This document shows positions 9,096-18,106 of a stretch of DNA of 64,000 nt, piece by piece; positions within the stretch are counted from its first letter, which is position 1, and every line of letters begins with the position of its first letter. A model generated the notes under the pieces. It did no database searches and had not been told where the DNA came from. It saw nothing but the letters and a program-made list of their open reading frames with translations. This DNA comes from Rikenellaceae bacterium (GTDB lineage Bacteria; Bacteroidota; Bacteroidia; Bacteroidales; Rikenellaceae): assembly GCA_015060165.1 (NCBI GenBank), contig SUZC01000007.1, forward strand, positions 55,943-119,942, in the 5' to 3' direction. Made by a program: the position numbers and the translations under genes.

Positions 9096-10025
9096 ATGGC
9101 AGCAGAGAGTTTCTTGGGTGTTGTTGTCCGCTCGACCGGAAGTTGGTATGAGGTTATGCATGACTCGCAGAGGGTGCAGTGTCGTATACGTGGCAAATTG
9201 CGCTTGAAGGGGGTACGCTCGACTAATCCTGTTGTGGTTGGCGATGTGGTAAAGTGTGAAGCCGACGAGCAGGGCGAATATGTGATTTCGGCCATCGAAC
9301 CACGTCGTAACTATATCATCCGCCGAGCATCGAATCTCTCGAAGGAGTCGCATATCATAGCCTCGAATATCGACCAAGCCTTGTTGGTCGTGACACTATT
9401 TTCTCCCGAAACTGCAACTGAATTTATCGACCGTTTTTTGGTGACGTGCGAGGCATATAAAGTGCCCGTAACGATTCTACTTGCCAAAATCGACCTTGCT
9501 CGACAGAATCCCGAAGCGGTGGAAGAGTTCCACGCCATATATGAAAGTGCCGGCTATCGCGTAATAGAGATTTCGGCAACCGAAGGTGATGGAGTGGAAC
9601 AGGTAAGAGATATGTTGCGTGGTCGTACGACTCTTTTGTCGGGAAATTCGGGCGTGGGAAAATCGACTTTGGTGGCTGCCGTAGAACCTGGTTTAGATAT
9701 CCGCACCGGCGAGATTTCGCAGAGCCATCATAAGGGTAAGCATACAACAACCTTCTCGACGATGTATCCGTTGGCCGAAGGTGGATATATAATCGATACC
9801 CCTGGTATCAAAGGGTTCGGATTAATTGATATTGACGATGCCGAGCTGGCGCACTATTTCCCAGAGATGATGCGCTTTTTGCCCGAGTGTCGATTCTATA
9901 ACTGCTCTCACACCCACGAGCCTCACTGTGCTGTGGTTGAGGCGGTAAAGAGTGGCGAGATTGCCTATTCCCGCTATGAGAGTTATCTGAAAATAATGGA
10001 TGAAGATGACAAGTATCGCAAATAG
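9096..10025 (+). CDS. rsgA: ribosome small subunit-dependent GTPase RsgA
   Basis: About 309 residues; a circularly permuted GTPase that checks late 30S assembly. An N-terminal OB fold (VVRSTGSWYEV) is followed by G4 then G1 (GNSGVGKST) and G3 (DTPGIKGFG), the permuted order of the family, and a C-terminal zinc knuckle (CRFYNCSHTHEPHC). ATG at 9096 is preferred over an in-frame TTG at 9084 that overlaps cvpA. The G4 motif reads AKID where N/TKxD is usual, a possible loss of one guanine contact. The gene overlaps trmH by 26 bp. Confidence 0.93.
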   Translation: MAAESFLGVVVRSTGSWYEVMHDSQRVQCRIRGKLRLKGVRSTNPVVVGDVVKCEADEQGEYVISAIEPRRNYIIRRASNLSKESHIIASNIDQALLVVTLFSPETATEFIDRFLVTCEAYKVPVTILLAKIDLARQNPEAVEEFHAIYESAGYRVIEISATEGDGVEQVRDMLRGRTTLLSGNSGVGKSTLVAAVEPGLDIRTGEISQSHHKGKHTTTFSTMYPLAEGGYIIDTPGIKGFGLIDIDDAELAHYFPEMMRFLPECRFYNCSHTHEPHCAVVEAVKSGEIAYSRYESYLKIMDEDDKYRK

Positions 10026-10731
10026 ATTTAGACTTCTATACGATGGCCACGACTCTGACTGGTATGCCGAGCGTATGGCCTTTATGACTCAATTTCTTAC
10101 CGAGGAGCGTATGGCTGTGTTGCATCGTACGCTTGCTGAGCGTACACGTTATATGACAATCCTCACCGAGAACACCTTCCATCCGCAGAATGCTTCGGCT
10201 TTGGTGCGCCATTGCGAGGCTTTCGGAGTGCAGGATTTGCATACTGTGGAGACTCGTTGTAAATTTAATCCCAATGTAAATATTGTTCGCGGAACGGATA
10301 AGTGGGTCGATATCACTCGCCACGACTCTACCGCTGATGCTATTGAGGCATTGAAGGGAGCAGGCTATCGTATTGTGGCCACTACTCCTCATCGTCAGAG
10401 TTGTACACCTGAGAGCTTCGATGTAGCCAAGAGCCCATTCTGTTTGGTCTTTGGTACGGAGCACGCGGGCGTTACCGACGAAATTATCGACGCTGCCGAT
10501 GAGTATCTATGCATCCCGATGTGTGGTATGGTCGAGAGCTTGAATGTGTCGGCCTCGGCTGCGATATTGATTTATATGCTTTCGCAGCGTATGCGCCTAA
10601 CCGAGTCGATTAATTGGCGATTGAGCAGCGAGGAGCAGAAGGAGTTGTTGTTTAGATGGGTAATGTCGTCCGTCAGGGACTCGGAGCGAATTTTGGAGCG
10701 AGAGTTTCCGAATAGCGCAAATAGAATATAG
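10000..10731 (+). CDS. trmH: TrmH-family (SpoU) tRNA 2'-O-methyltransferase
   Basis: A 243-residue SPOUT RNA methyltransferase. The conserved motifs are NAS-ALVRHCEAFGVQD (motif 1), FGTEHAGVTDE (motif 2) and CIPMCGMVESLNVSASAAI (motif 3, knotted SAM site). The arrangement fits tRNA Gm18 methyltransferase TrmH better than rRNA RlmB, which has an extra N-terminal domain. The start is ATG 10000, or ATG 10006 two codons later; both lie inside the end of rsgA, implying coupling. Confidence 0.85.
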   Translation: MKMTSIANRFRLLYDGHDSDWYAERMAFMTQFLTEERMAVLHRTLAERTRYMTILTENTFHPQNASALVRHCEAFGVQDLHTVETRCKFNPNVNIVRGTDKWVDITRHDSTADAIEALKGAGYRIVATTPHRQSCTPESFDVAKSPFCLVFGTEHAGVTDEIIDAADEYLCIPMCGMVESLNVSASAAILIYMLSQRMRLTESINWRLSSEEQKELLFRWVMSSVRDSERILEREFPNSANRI

Positions 10732-10747
10732 CAAAAGAGATAAGTAT

Positions 10748-11947
10748 ATGAGCGAGATACTACGCAAACAATTCTTGCAACACGTTGGGCAGACCTCTCC
10801 CGCTCCAATGATGATTGAGGTGGAGCGTGCCGAGGGTGTGTTTTTCTATACTCCCGAAGGTAAACCATATTACGATTTGGTGTCGGGCGTGTCGGTAAAC
10901 AATGTTGGTCACGCCAATCCGGTGGTTGTAGAGGCGGTGCAACGTCAGGCGGCCGATTATATGCACGTTATGGTATATGGCGAGATGGTTGAACGTCCTC
11001 AGGTAGAGTTTGCACGCCGTTTGGCCGAGGCGTTGCCAGCACCGTTGGAGAGTGTTTATTTCCTCAATTCTGGTGCAGAGGCCGTTGAGGGTGCGTTGAA
11101 GTTGGCTAAACGATATACTCATAGAACCGAGATGATTTCTATGCGCTGTGCATATCACGGCTCTACTCACGGAGCAATGAGTATGATGGGTGCCCCTGAG
11201 GGTGAGGAGTGGAAAAATGCTTTTCGACCCTTGTTACCCGATACGAAGGCTATACGATTTAACTGCGAGGAGGATTTGATGCAGATTACCGAGCGTACGG
11301 CTTGTGTGTTGTGCGAGCCGGTGCAAGGTGAAGCAGGAGTGCTACCCCCGCAGGCAGATTATCTTCAAAAGTTGCGTGAGCGATGTACGGAGGTTGGGGC
11401 GTTGCTTATCTTCGACGAGATTCAGACCGGTATGGGACGTACGGGCGAGATGTTCGCGATGACAAAGTATGGCGTTACGCCCGATATAGTATGTTTGGCA
11501 AAGGCGTTGGGTGGTGGTATGCCACTCGGGGCTTTTGTTTCGAGTCGCGAGATTATGCAGAGCCTTACGCACAATCCCGTTTTAGGTCATATCACCACTT
11601 TTGGTGGCCATCCCGTATGTTGTGCAGCAGGTTTGGCGGCAATGAAGTTTTTGCAAGAGAATCGAGTGGTTGAAGATGTTGAGCGCAAAGGAGCGTTGTA
11701 CGAGCAACTCTTGGCTGACCATCCGGCCGTAAAGGAGATTCGCCGCAGCGGTCTGCTTCTGGCTGTCGAGTTGGGTAGCTCGGAGCGTATGTTCCGAATG
11801 ATGGAGATGTTTGCCGAGGAGGGTATTATGAGCGATTGGTTCCTCTATTGCGATACGGCATTCCGCATATCGCCACCGCTGGTAATCTCTGACGATGAGA
11901 TTCGCGATAGCGTGAGAATCATTAGAAATTGCTTGGATAGATTGTAA
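10748..11947 (+). CDS. class III aminotransferase (PLP-dependent)
   Basis: A 399-residue fold-type I PLP enzyme of the acetylornithine/ornithine/GABA aminotransferase group. Visible are NSGAEAVEGALKLAKRYT (phosphate-binding region), CEPVQGEAGV, IFDEIQTGMGRTG and the PLP lysine in CLAKALGGGMPLG. The substrate cannot be assigned: no arginine biosynthesis genes are nearby and the active-site residues are generic. It starts 16 bp after trmH and probably ends the cvpA-rsgA-trmH operon. Confidence 0.88.
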   Translation: MSEILRKQFLQHVGQTSPAPMMIEVERAEGVFFYTPEGKPYYDLVSGVSVNNVGHANPVVVEAVQRQAADYMHVMVYGEMVERPQVEFARRLAEALPAPLESVYFLNSGAEAVEGALKLAKRYTHRTEMISMRCAYHGSTHGAMSMMGAPEGEEWKNAFRPLLPDTKAIRFNCEEDLMQITERTACVLCEPVQGEAGVLPPQADYLQKLRERCTEVGALLIFDEIQTGMGRTGEMFAMTKYGVTPDIVCLAKALGGGMPLGAFVSSREIMQSLTHNPVLGHITTFGGHPVCCAAGLAAMKFLQENRVVEDVERKGALYEQLLADHPAVKEIRRSGLLLAVELGSSERMFRMMEMFAEEGIMSDWFLYCDTAFRISPPLVISDDEIRDSVRIIRNCLDRL

Positions 11948-12020
11948 TGGCGATAGAGTGGGGTTCTCTGATGCTATTGCGACATAGAAAAATAGTTTAA
12001 CCGTCTAAAATTATTAAGTT

Positions 12021-12419
12021 ATGCAGGGAGGAAATAATGGGCCTGTAATTACGACAGGTGCAGTTTTGACAATTACAATTGTGTGTGTCGGTATAATCGC
12101 ATTCTTCTTGTTTGGAATACCTCGCTATAAGGTGTGGCAGCAGGAGATGAAGGGTCGTGCCGAGCTGGCGCAGGCTGAGCAGAATCGCCAAATCAAGATT
12201 GAGGAGGCTAAGGCTAATCTTGAGGCCGAGAAGCTTAATGCTGAGGCCGAGGTGGTGCGTGCACGAGGTGCAGCTGAGGCTATCAAGATTGAGAATGGTT
12301 CGCTTACTCCAACCTATATTCAGTATCTTTGGGTGCGTCAGCAGAATACTTCAGCAAACAAGGTTATATATATTCCAACCGAGGCTGGATTGCCTATCTT
12401 AGAGGCAAAAAGCGAATAG
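12021..12419 (+). CDS. small membrane protein resembling the tail of an SPFH/band-7 protein
   Basis: A 132-residue protein with one transmembrane helix (about 11-33) followed by an Ala/Glu/Lys-rich coiled coil (about 40-95) and a short C-terminal segment (LTPTYIQYLWVRQ). The coiled coil and the IKIENGSLTPTYIQYLW ending resemble the C-terminal part of prohibitin/HflC-type proteins, but the SPFH domain itself is absent. It may form membrane-bound oligomers. No function can be assigned. It is followed directly by repeat copy 1. Confidence 0.75.
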   Translation: MQGGNNGPVITTGAVLTITIVCVGIIAFFLFGIPRYKVWQQEMKGRAELAQAEQNRQIKIEEAKANLEAEKLNAEAEVVRARGAAEAIKIENGSLTPTYIQYLWVRQQNTSANKVIYIPTEAGLPILEAKSE

Positions 12420-12546
12420 GTAGAAGTCGCCTAACAAGGCTCTTTTGGCATCTGGCTCGCCCTTAAAATCCTCACATACGTCGAGTATGCTGCGGTTTTG
12501 TGGGCTTCGGCCAGTTTCAAAATAGCTCTTGTTATACAACTTCTAA
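12420..12546. repeat. dispersed hairpin repeat, copy 1
   Basis: About 125 bp that recur at 56803-56930. The element folds on itself: AGAAGT/ACTTCT and AACAAG../CTTGTT outer arms, CTGGC (12452-12456) with GCCAG (12510-12514), GCCC (12459-12462) with GGGC (12502-12505), and a central CATAC (12475-12479), 5-nt loop, GTATG (12485-12489). It begins right after the stop of the preceding gene and is followed by the nfo terminator. No protein is encoded. The copies differ in loop and arm bases while remaining pairable. Confidence 0.75.
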
Positions 12547-12581
12547 AGAGAAGGGATTGCTATACACCTTCCACAAAACAA

Positions 12582-12616
12582 AAGAGGCTGCTAACATAAT
12601 CGTTAGGCAGCCTCTT
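12582..12616. terminator. bidirectional terminator between the SPFH-tail gene and nfo
   Basis: A strong stem (AAGAGGCTGC paired with GCAGCCTCTT, extended by CTAAC/GTTAG) with a T-rich tract on the minus-strand side (TTTTGTTTTG), ending nfo transcription, and TATTTTT on the plus side. Confidence 0.8.
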
Positions 12617-12622
12617 CTATTT

Positions 12623-13468
12623 TTACTCCTCTGCAAAGCTTTTCAGTAATGCAATCTCCTCGCTCCAGCGCTCTTCGTCGGGAGTTTCGAGGATAAGTGG
12701 AATCCCATCAAAACGAGCATCCTGCATAATGTAACGGAATGGGGTGATTCCTAAGTGTCCCTCTCCGAGTGGAGAGTGGCGGTCAACACGGCTCTGCAAG
12801 GGTTTTAAAGCATCATTTAGGTGCATTCCTCGCAGATATTTGAATCCCACTTCGCGCTCAAACTCTTCGAAAACTTTTTCGCATCCCTCCTCGGTTGAAA
12901 GGTCATATCCGGCAGCAAACGAATGGCAGGTGTCGAGGCATACGCCCACTCGCGATTTATCTTCCACTCGGTCGATGATATAGTTCAAGTGCCAGAAGGC
13001 GTAACCTAAATTGGAGCCTTGACCTGCGGTGTTTTCGATGACAGCAGTTACCCCTTCGGTCTTGTCGAGTGCAATGTTGATAGACTCGGCTACAAGAGCC
13101 AGGCTCTCCTGTTCTGAGATCTTTTTCAGGTGGCTACCAGGGTGAAAGTTCAGGCGGTCAAGCCCCAACTGCTGGCAACGTTGCATTTCGTGTACGAACG
13201 ATGCTCGCGATTTCTCCAAACCCTCCTTTTCTGGGTGCCCGAGGTTAATCAGATAACTATCGTGAGGAAGAATCTGCTCGGCCTTGTAACCATACTTCTC
13301 GCACGCCGCTTTGAAGGCATCGATCTGCTGTGCTGTTAAATCGGGAGCTGCCCATTGGCGTTGATTCTTGGTAAAGAGAGCAAATGCGGTTGCTTGAATG
13401 TTGTGAGCATTGAGCGGAGCATTGTCCACACCGCCCGATGCGCTTACGTGTGCGCCTATATATTTCAT
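12623..13468 (-). CDS. nfo: deoxyribonuclease IV (endonuclease IV, Nfo)
   Basis: A 281-residue zinc-dependent AP endonuclease of base excision repair. The TIM barrel carries the family signatures GAHVSASGG at the N-terminus, [31 protein letters not shown] and MHLNDA, which hold the three-zinc ligands. Length matches E. coli Nfo (285 aa). The start ATG at 13468 precedes GAHVSASGG directly. The gene is monocistronic, between a terminator and the divergent DUF3078 gene. Confidence 0.95.
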   Translation of the reverse strand: MKYIGAHVSASGGVDNAPLNAHNIQATAFALFTKNQRQWAAPDLTAQQIDAFKAACEKYGYKAEQILPHDSYLINLGHPEKEGLEKSRASFVHEMQRCQQLGLDRLNFHPGSHLKKISEQESLALVAESINIALDKTEGVTAVIENTAGQGSNLGYAFWHLNYIIDRVEDKSRVGVCLDTCHSFAAGYDLSTEEGCEKVFEEFEREVGFKYLRGMHLNDALKPLQSRVDRHSPLGEGHLGITPFRYIMQDARFDGIPLILETPDEERWSEEIALLKSFAEE

Positions 13469-13527
13469 AATTCCTGATTCTTGTTAATTATCTTTATGCA
13501 AATATAAAGATTTTCCCACAAAAGTCT

Positions 13528-13535
13528 TAACTTTG
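13528..13535 (+). promoter_or_regulatory. probable -7 element of the DUF3078 gene
   Basis: TAACTTTG matches TAnnTTTG and lies about 50 bp before the ATG at 13586. The -33 element is not clear. Confidence 0.45.
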
Positions 13536-13585
13536 CACAATATATAATATATAAGCAATTGATTTATCCATTAACGTAGATAGTT

Positions 13586-14764
13586 ATGAGAAAATTTTTA
13601 GGTTTGTTTTTGGTCGCTATGACCCTCTCGATATACGATGCTTGTGCGCAGTTTACAGTCGAGAGCGAGAACAAGGAGGCAAAGCAGAAGGTGGAGTTCA
13701 AGCCTATTCAGATTAAGAACAATATGAATGTTGAGACTGACTATTATAGTGAAGCTCGTGAGAAGGCAGAGCGTAAACGTATACGTCAGGAGCGAAATGC
13801 TTTTTCGTTGTCAATGAGTTTGCAGGGTACTATGGCATCGTACAACGATGCGTGGGGTGGCGATAACTCAACGGCAGTTCAGGCTACGATTGGTTTTAAT
13901 CATACTTACGCTAAGGATAAATTCAATATCAATACCCAGGGTGAGGCTCGTATGGGTTATAACCGCGTGAGAGTTGATGTGAAAGATGAAGAGTCGGGAG
14001 AGGTTACCCGTAAGGGAATCTGGTTTAAGAATGTCGATAAGTTCTGGCTCCAAACTCGTCCGGGTCGTAAGATTAACGACCATTGGTCGTATACGGCAAC
14101 AGGTCGTATCGAGAGCCAGTTGGCTAAGGTCTATAAGTCGCGTACCGCACAGGAGGATACCGATGTTACAAAGGCATTTTTGGCGCCTGCCGATGTGTCA
14201 CTTTCGTTGGGTTTTACCTACAAGAGTAATAGCAAGAAGTGGCCTATAACCCTATCTCTCAATGCCCTCTCTACTAACGGAACATTGGTATACAACGATG
14301 ATCTGAAGAAAATATATGAAGATAAAAATGCAACAAGCTATTTCGGCGTTGATATCGACAAACACGCAACCTTCTCTGGTGGTTCGCAGATTCAGTTCGA
14401 TTTGAATAGCCGCAAGTGGGGTAAGAAGGGCTGGTTGAGCTATCGTACACAGGTGATTGCGTATTATGGTTGGATTACCAATGTGATGAACAATTCGAAG
14501 ATTAATGATTATGAGCGATATCTGGACGAACTTGAGGCATGGGAGGCGGCAGGTAGCAATAAGGATACAAAGCCGGCATCGGTGCCACGTCACGTTCGCT
14601 TGCACCCAACAGTAGGTTGGAAGAACTGGATTAATCTTAAACTTTCAAACTATATCTCAACATCGTTCTATCATGAGTTGCAGTATAACAAGGCTCAGAA
14701 TACAGCTGTTAGAATGTACTCGACTCTGACCATCGGTTTGTCGTATACGTTTAACAGCAAGTAG
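13586..14764 (+). CDS. DUF3078 family outer-membrane protein
   Basis: A 392-residue protein with a Sec signal peptide (1-21, cleavage after YDACA). The mature part shows alternating beta-strand patterns and aromatic girdle residues, and ends in a strand with a C-terminal aromatic (SYTFNSK), as in outer-membrane barrels. The SLQGTMASYNDAWGGDN region is the usual DUF3078 signature. The family is widespread in Bacteroidota with no proven role. It is followed after 94 bp by an S41 protease. Confidence 0.8.
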   Translation: MRKFLGLFLVAMTLSIYDACAQFTVESENKEAKQKVEFKPIQIKNNMNVETDYYSEAREKAERKRIRQERNAFSLSMSLQGTMASYNDAWGGDNSTAVQATIGFNHTYAKDKFNINTQGEARMGYNRVRVDVKDEESGEVTRKGIWFKNVDKFWLQTRPGRKINDHWSYTATGRIESQLAKVYKSRTAQEDTDVTKAFLAPADVSLSLGFTYKSNSKKWPITLSLNALSTNGTLVYNDDLKKIYEDKNATSYFGVDIDKHATFSGGSQIQFDLNSRKWGKKGWLSYRTQVIAYYGWITNVMNNSKINDYERYLDELEAWEAAGSNKDTKPASVPRHVRLHPTVGWKNWINLKLSNYISTSFYHELQYNKAQNTAVRMYSTLTIGLSYTFNSK

Positions 14765-14858
14765 CAAATTTTAGCATAGCATAACGACATCCGGACTGCG
14801 GCATCCATTTGGTATGCCTATTGTGTTTGTGTGTGTTGGCGTTTTATAGAGATTTGTA

Positions 14859-16544
14859 ATGTATAAGAATACTAAATATACTATTGTTTTTCCGCTAATT
14901 TTGGCAGCGGGAATAGTGTTGGGTACTTTGCTTGGACAATTTGTGGGTCGTAATCGTGCCGAGTCGCAGATTCGCTCGATTGTCAACCGTAGCAATTTAC
15001 ATCTTAACAACAAGATTATGCAGACTTGTATGCTTGTGGAGCATCAGTTTGTTGATTCTATATCGATGGACTCTCTTTCGGAGTTGGTTATTCCGCTGAT
15101 GATGAAGGAACTCGATCCGCACTCGGTATATATTCCTGCACGTGAGATGCAGCAGATGAATGAGTCGCTGGAGGGTGAGTTTGATGGTATTGGAGTGATG
15201 TTCAATGCTGCGACAGATACTGTAATTGTGTTGAATGTGATTCCTAATGGCCCAAGTGCCAAGGCCGGTATTGTAGCGGGCGATAGAATCATAAAAATCA
15301 ACGATACTTTGGCTGCCGGAGTGAAGATGTCGCAGACGGAGATTATGAAGCGCCTGAGAGGACGCCGAGGTACAGAGGTTAAACTCTCGCTCAAACGTCT
15401 CGGTATAGAGGATTTGGTAGATGTGGTCGTTGTGCGTGATGTGATACCAATCAAGAGTATCGAGTCGTCGTTTATGATTGACGATAAGACCGGTTTCGTA
15501 CGCTTGTCGCAGTTCGCACGTACGTCGTACGAGGAGTTGATGATGGCTATGTTGGAGCTTCGTGCCGAGGGTATGAAGAATTTGATATTCGACTTGCGAG
15601 GCAACTCAGGTGGATATATGGATCAGGCGATTATGATTGCCAACGAGTTCCTGCCCGCGGGTAACCTTATTGTCTACACCGAGGATCGTAAGGGTGAGCA
15701 GATGAAGCAGTTCAGCAATGGTAAGGGTATGGCTACCGATATCAACCTCGTAGTGTTGATCGACGAAGAGAGTGCATCGTCGAGCGAGATTTTGGCTGGC
15801 GCTGTGCAGGATAATGATCGTGGTACGATTGTGGGCCGTCGTTCGTTCGGAAAAGGCTTGGTGCAGAGTCAGTTGCCATATAAGGACGGATCAGCATTGC
15901 GCCTGACTGTGGCTCGCTACTTTACTCCGACGGGTCGTTCGATTCAGAAACCATATAAAAATGGCGACGAGATGGATTATCAGATGGATATCGTGCGTCG
16001 ATACCGCAACAATGAGTTCTTCTCGGCGGATAGTATCCATTTTGCAGATTCGCTTAAATTCACTACCCCGAAGGGTAAGGTTGTGTATGGAGGTGGAGGT
16101 ATTATGCCCGACTTGTTTGTGCCGCTCGATACAACACATATGTCGCGTTACTATATGGAGGTGTCGGGTCGCAATATCCTCTATCGTTACACGATTGATT
16201 ATGCAGACCAACATCGTGAGGCGTTAAACAAGGTAGAGACTTTGGAGCAGTTGGACTCTTTGTTTGAGGCCGATAAAAATCTGTTGAATAATTTTGTGCG
16301 TTATGCAGCATCGAAGGGCATCAAGGCCGATAGAGCCGGAATAGCTCACTCTCAAGACGTGATGGAGGCCCAACTCCGAGCTTATATCGGCCGTAATACG
16401 GTGCTTGAGGACAATGCATTCTACCATTGTATCTTCCCTATTGATAATGTGATTCAGAGTGCGTTGACGTGGATTGAGCAGAGTAGTGAAGCTACTGATG
16501 CTGCTGAGAGTGCCGCAGCGGAGGAGAATAAAAGTGAAAAATAA
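14859..16544 (+). CDS. C-terminal processing peptidase, S41 family (paralogue 1)
   Basis: A 561-residue membrane-anchored CtpA/Prc-like serine protease. It has a transmembrane helix (about 8-28), an N-terminal helical region, a PDZ domain (about 100-185, with GIGVMF and GPSAKAGIVAGD) and a peptidase domain (205-400) with catalytic Ser307 (ESASSSEI), Lys332 (RSFGKG) and Gln336. A C-terminal helical region follows. These proteases trim or degrade periplasmic proteins. A second S41 protein of equal length is at 51256. The next gene starts 5 bp downstream. Confidence 0.92.
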   Translation: MYKNTKYTIVFPLILAAGIVLGTLLGQFVGRNRAESQIRSIVNRSNLHLNNKIMQTCMLVEHQFVDSISMDSLSELVIPLMMKELDPHSVYIPAREMQQMNESLEGEFDGIGVMFNAATDTVIVLNVIPNGPSAKAGIVAGDRIIKINDTLAAGVKMSQTEIMKRLRGRRGTEVKLSLKRLGIEDLVDVVVVRDVIPIKSIESSFMIDDKTGFVRLSQFARTSYEELMMAMLELRAEGMKNLIFDLRGNSGGYMDQAIMIANEFLPAGNLIVYTEDRKGEQMKQFSNGKGMATDINLVVLIDEESASSSEILAGAVQDNDRGTIVGRRSFGKGLVQSQLPYKDGSALRLTVARYFTPTGRSIQKPYKNGDEMDYQMDIVRRYRNNEFFSADSIHFADSLKFTTPKGKVVYGGGGIMPDLFVPLDTTHMSRYYMEVSGRNILYRYTIDYADQHREALNKVETLEQLDSLFEADKNLLNNFVRYAASKGIKADRAGIAHSQDVMEAQLRAYIGRNTVLEDNAFYHCIFPIDNVIQSALTWIEQSSEATDAAESAAAEENKSEK

Positions 16545-16549
16545 GAATT

Positions 16550-16810
16550 ATGATTAAACGAATTATAGGAGTTCTGGCTTCGATAGGAGTGCTGGCTCTG
16601 GTGGTATTCGCGGCTATTGGTAGCGGAAGTTATACATCGATATTCCCTAAAACAAAGCCTGGTATTGAGGCAGCAAATGGTGGTAAAGAGACCGTTAAGT
16701 TAGATGCTGCAGAGAAAAAGAGCGATGATGAGAAATCAGCAAGCAAAAATGCTGATGACGATAGTAATAAGTCGGAGAAGACAGATAGCTTGAAGCAGAC
16801 CGCCAAGTAA
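16550..16810 (+). CDS. small membrane protein with charged tail
   Basis: An 86-residue protein with one N-terminal transmembrane segment (about 4-24), then a Lys/Asp/Ser/Glu-rich, low-complexity tail that is probably disordered. It starts 5 bp after the S41 protease stop, so the two are likely cotranslated and it might be a partner of the protease (inference from position only). No family was recognised. Confidence 0.6.
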   Translation: MIKRIIGVLASIGVLALVVFAAIGSGSYTSIFPKTKPGIEAANGGKETVKLDAAEKKSDDEKSASKNADDDSNKSEKTDSLKQTAK

Positions 16811-16848
16811 TACCAATAGAAAGTAGAAAACCTAAAAATTACCAATAT

Positions 16849-18027
16849 ATGAAGAGACTTTTTTTGAGCCTTGTGCTTGTAATGTCGACCCTCATGGCTT
16901 CGGCCATAGAGATTAAGACTCCAAAAACTAAGTGTGGTCCTTGGGTGGTAGGTGTGACCGACACCGAGATGACTATTGTGTGGATATCGGATATCCGCTC
17001 GATGGGTTGGGTTGAGGTTGCTCCCGATGATGGTACATCGTTTTATGCCGAGCAGCGTCCCCGATTCTATGAGGATTTCTTGGGGCGTCACTTGGTTACG
17101 AATGTGCATCATATTCGTCTGACGGGTCTTACTCCGGGAACTGTGTATCGCTATCGTATCTTCCAGCAGGGTATTGATGATAATCGCCATAGCCCTATTG
17201 CTGGAAATATTTCGGCTAGCAACGTCTATTCGCAAAAGCCATATCAGATTCGCACCCTAGATAGCAGCAAGAGCGAGTGTCGATTCTCAATGATTAACGA
17301 TATCCACGGCCGAGATTCAATCCTGGTCGCATTGACTAAGGATATAAAGAAGCAGGCTCCCGATTTTATGGTCTTCAATGGTGATATGTCGAACTATATG
17401 GGATCGATTGAGGATATCGAGCGTGACTTTTTGAAACGCTCTTCGGAGTTGTGGGCAACCGATGTGCCACTCGTGTATGTACGTGGTAATCACGAGACCC
17501 GTGGTCCTGGATTTAGCGAGTTCCTAAATCTGTTCCCCACCGAAACAAATACTCCGTGCTTTACGTTCCGTCATGGTCCTGTGGCATTTGTTGTGTTGGA
17601 TAGTGGCGAGGATAAGCCCGACAACGATATAGAGTATGGTGGTACAGCCGCATACGGCCCATATCGTGAGAAGTTGGCCGAGTGGCTCAGCGAGGCGATT
17701 GAGAGCGAGGAGTTTAAGTCGGCTCCCGTTAAGATTGCTTTGTTGCATATCCCATTCTCGAAGGGTGAGGGTTGGTATGGCAACAACGAGTTGAAGCGTT
17801 TGTTTTTGCCTTTGCTCAACAAGGCGGGTATCGATTTGATGCTCAGTGGTCATAATCACCGTTATAGCTTGCGCGAGCCTATGTCGTGCGACGGTAACGA
17901 GTTCCCAATTCTGGTGAATAGTAACAACGACCGTTTGGACGTAAAGGCCACTTCGTCGGAGATTACTGTTGATGTAGTTGATGCAACGGGTAAGGTGTTG
18001 CACAAGCATACTTTCAAGGTAAAGTAA
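16849..18027 (+). CDS. secreted metallophosphoesterase (purple acid phosphatase-like)
   Basis: A 392-residue protein with a Sec signal peptide (1-20). A fibronectin-like N-terminal domain (about 25-130) precedes a calcineurin-type phosphoesterase domain with the metal ligands in INDIHGR, FNGDMSN, RGNHETRG, LLHIPF and LSGHNHRYS. The usual GDxH is NDIH here. It resembles bacterial purple acid phosphatase-like enzymes acting on phosphate esters in the periplasm; the substrate is unknown. It starts 38 bp after the small membrane protein gene. Confidence 0.88.
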   Translation: MKRLFLSLVLVMSTLMASAIEIKTPKTKCGPWVVGVTDTEMTIVWISDIRSMGWVEVAPDDGTSFYAEQRPRFYEDFLGRHLVTNVHHIRLTGLTPGTVYRYRIFQQGIDDNRHSPIAGNISASNVYSQKPYQIRTLDSSKSECRFSMINDIHGRDSILVALTKDIKKQAPDFMVFNGDMSNYMGSIEDIERDFLKRSSELWATDVPLVYVRGNHETRGPGFSEFLNLFPTETNTPCFTFRHGPVAFVVLDSGEDKPDNDIEYGGTAAYGPYREKLAEWLSEAIESEEFKSAPVKIALLHIPFSKGEGWYGNNELKRLFLPLLNKAGIDLMLSGHNHRYSLREPMSCDGNEFPILVNSNNDRLDVKATSSEITVDVVDATGKVLHKHTFKVK

Positions 18028-18049
18028 GAACTTGCCAATAAGTAAATAC

Positions 18050-18090
18050 AAAATCGGGTGTCAAACTATAAAGTCTAGCACCCGATTTTA
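18050..18090. terminator. bidirectional terminator
   Basis: A stem of AAATCGGGTG paired with CACCCGATTT around an AT-rich loop, followed by T-rich sequence on both sides. It separates the convergent phosphoesterase and propeller lipoprotein genes. Confidence 0.75.
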
Positions 18091-18106
18091 TTGTTGTATA
18101 GCCCGC

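Noticed and set aside
12434..12544. Insertion sequence remnant
   Set aside because: No transposase fragment and no target-site duplication seen; the second copy has the same full-length self-complementary layout, so a structural repeat is a better description.
14859..16544. Recent duplication giving the two 561-residue S41 proteases
   Set aside because: Equal length looks striking, but outside the catalytic and PDZ motifs the sequences differ widely, so the match in length is probably chance.
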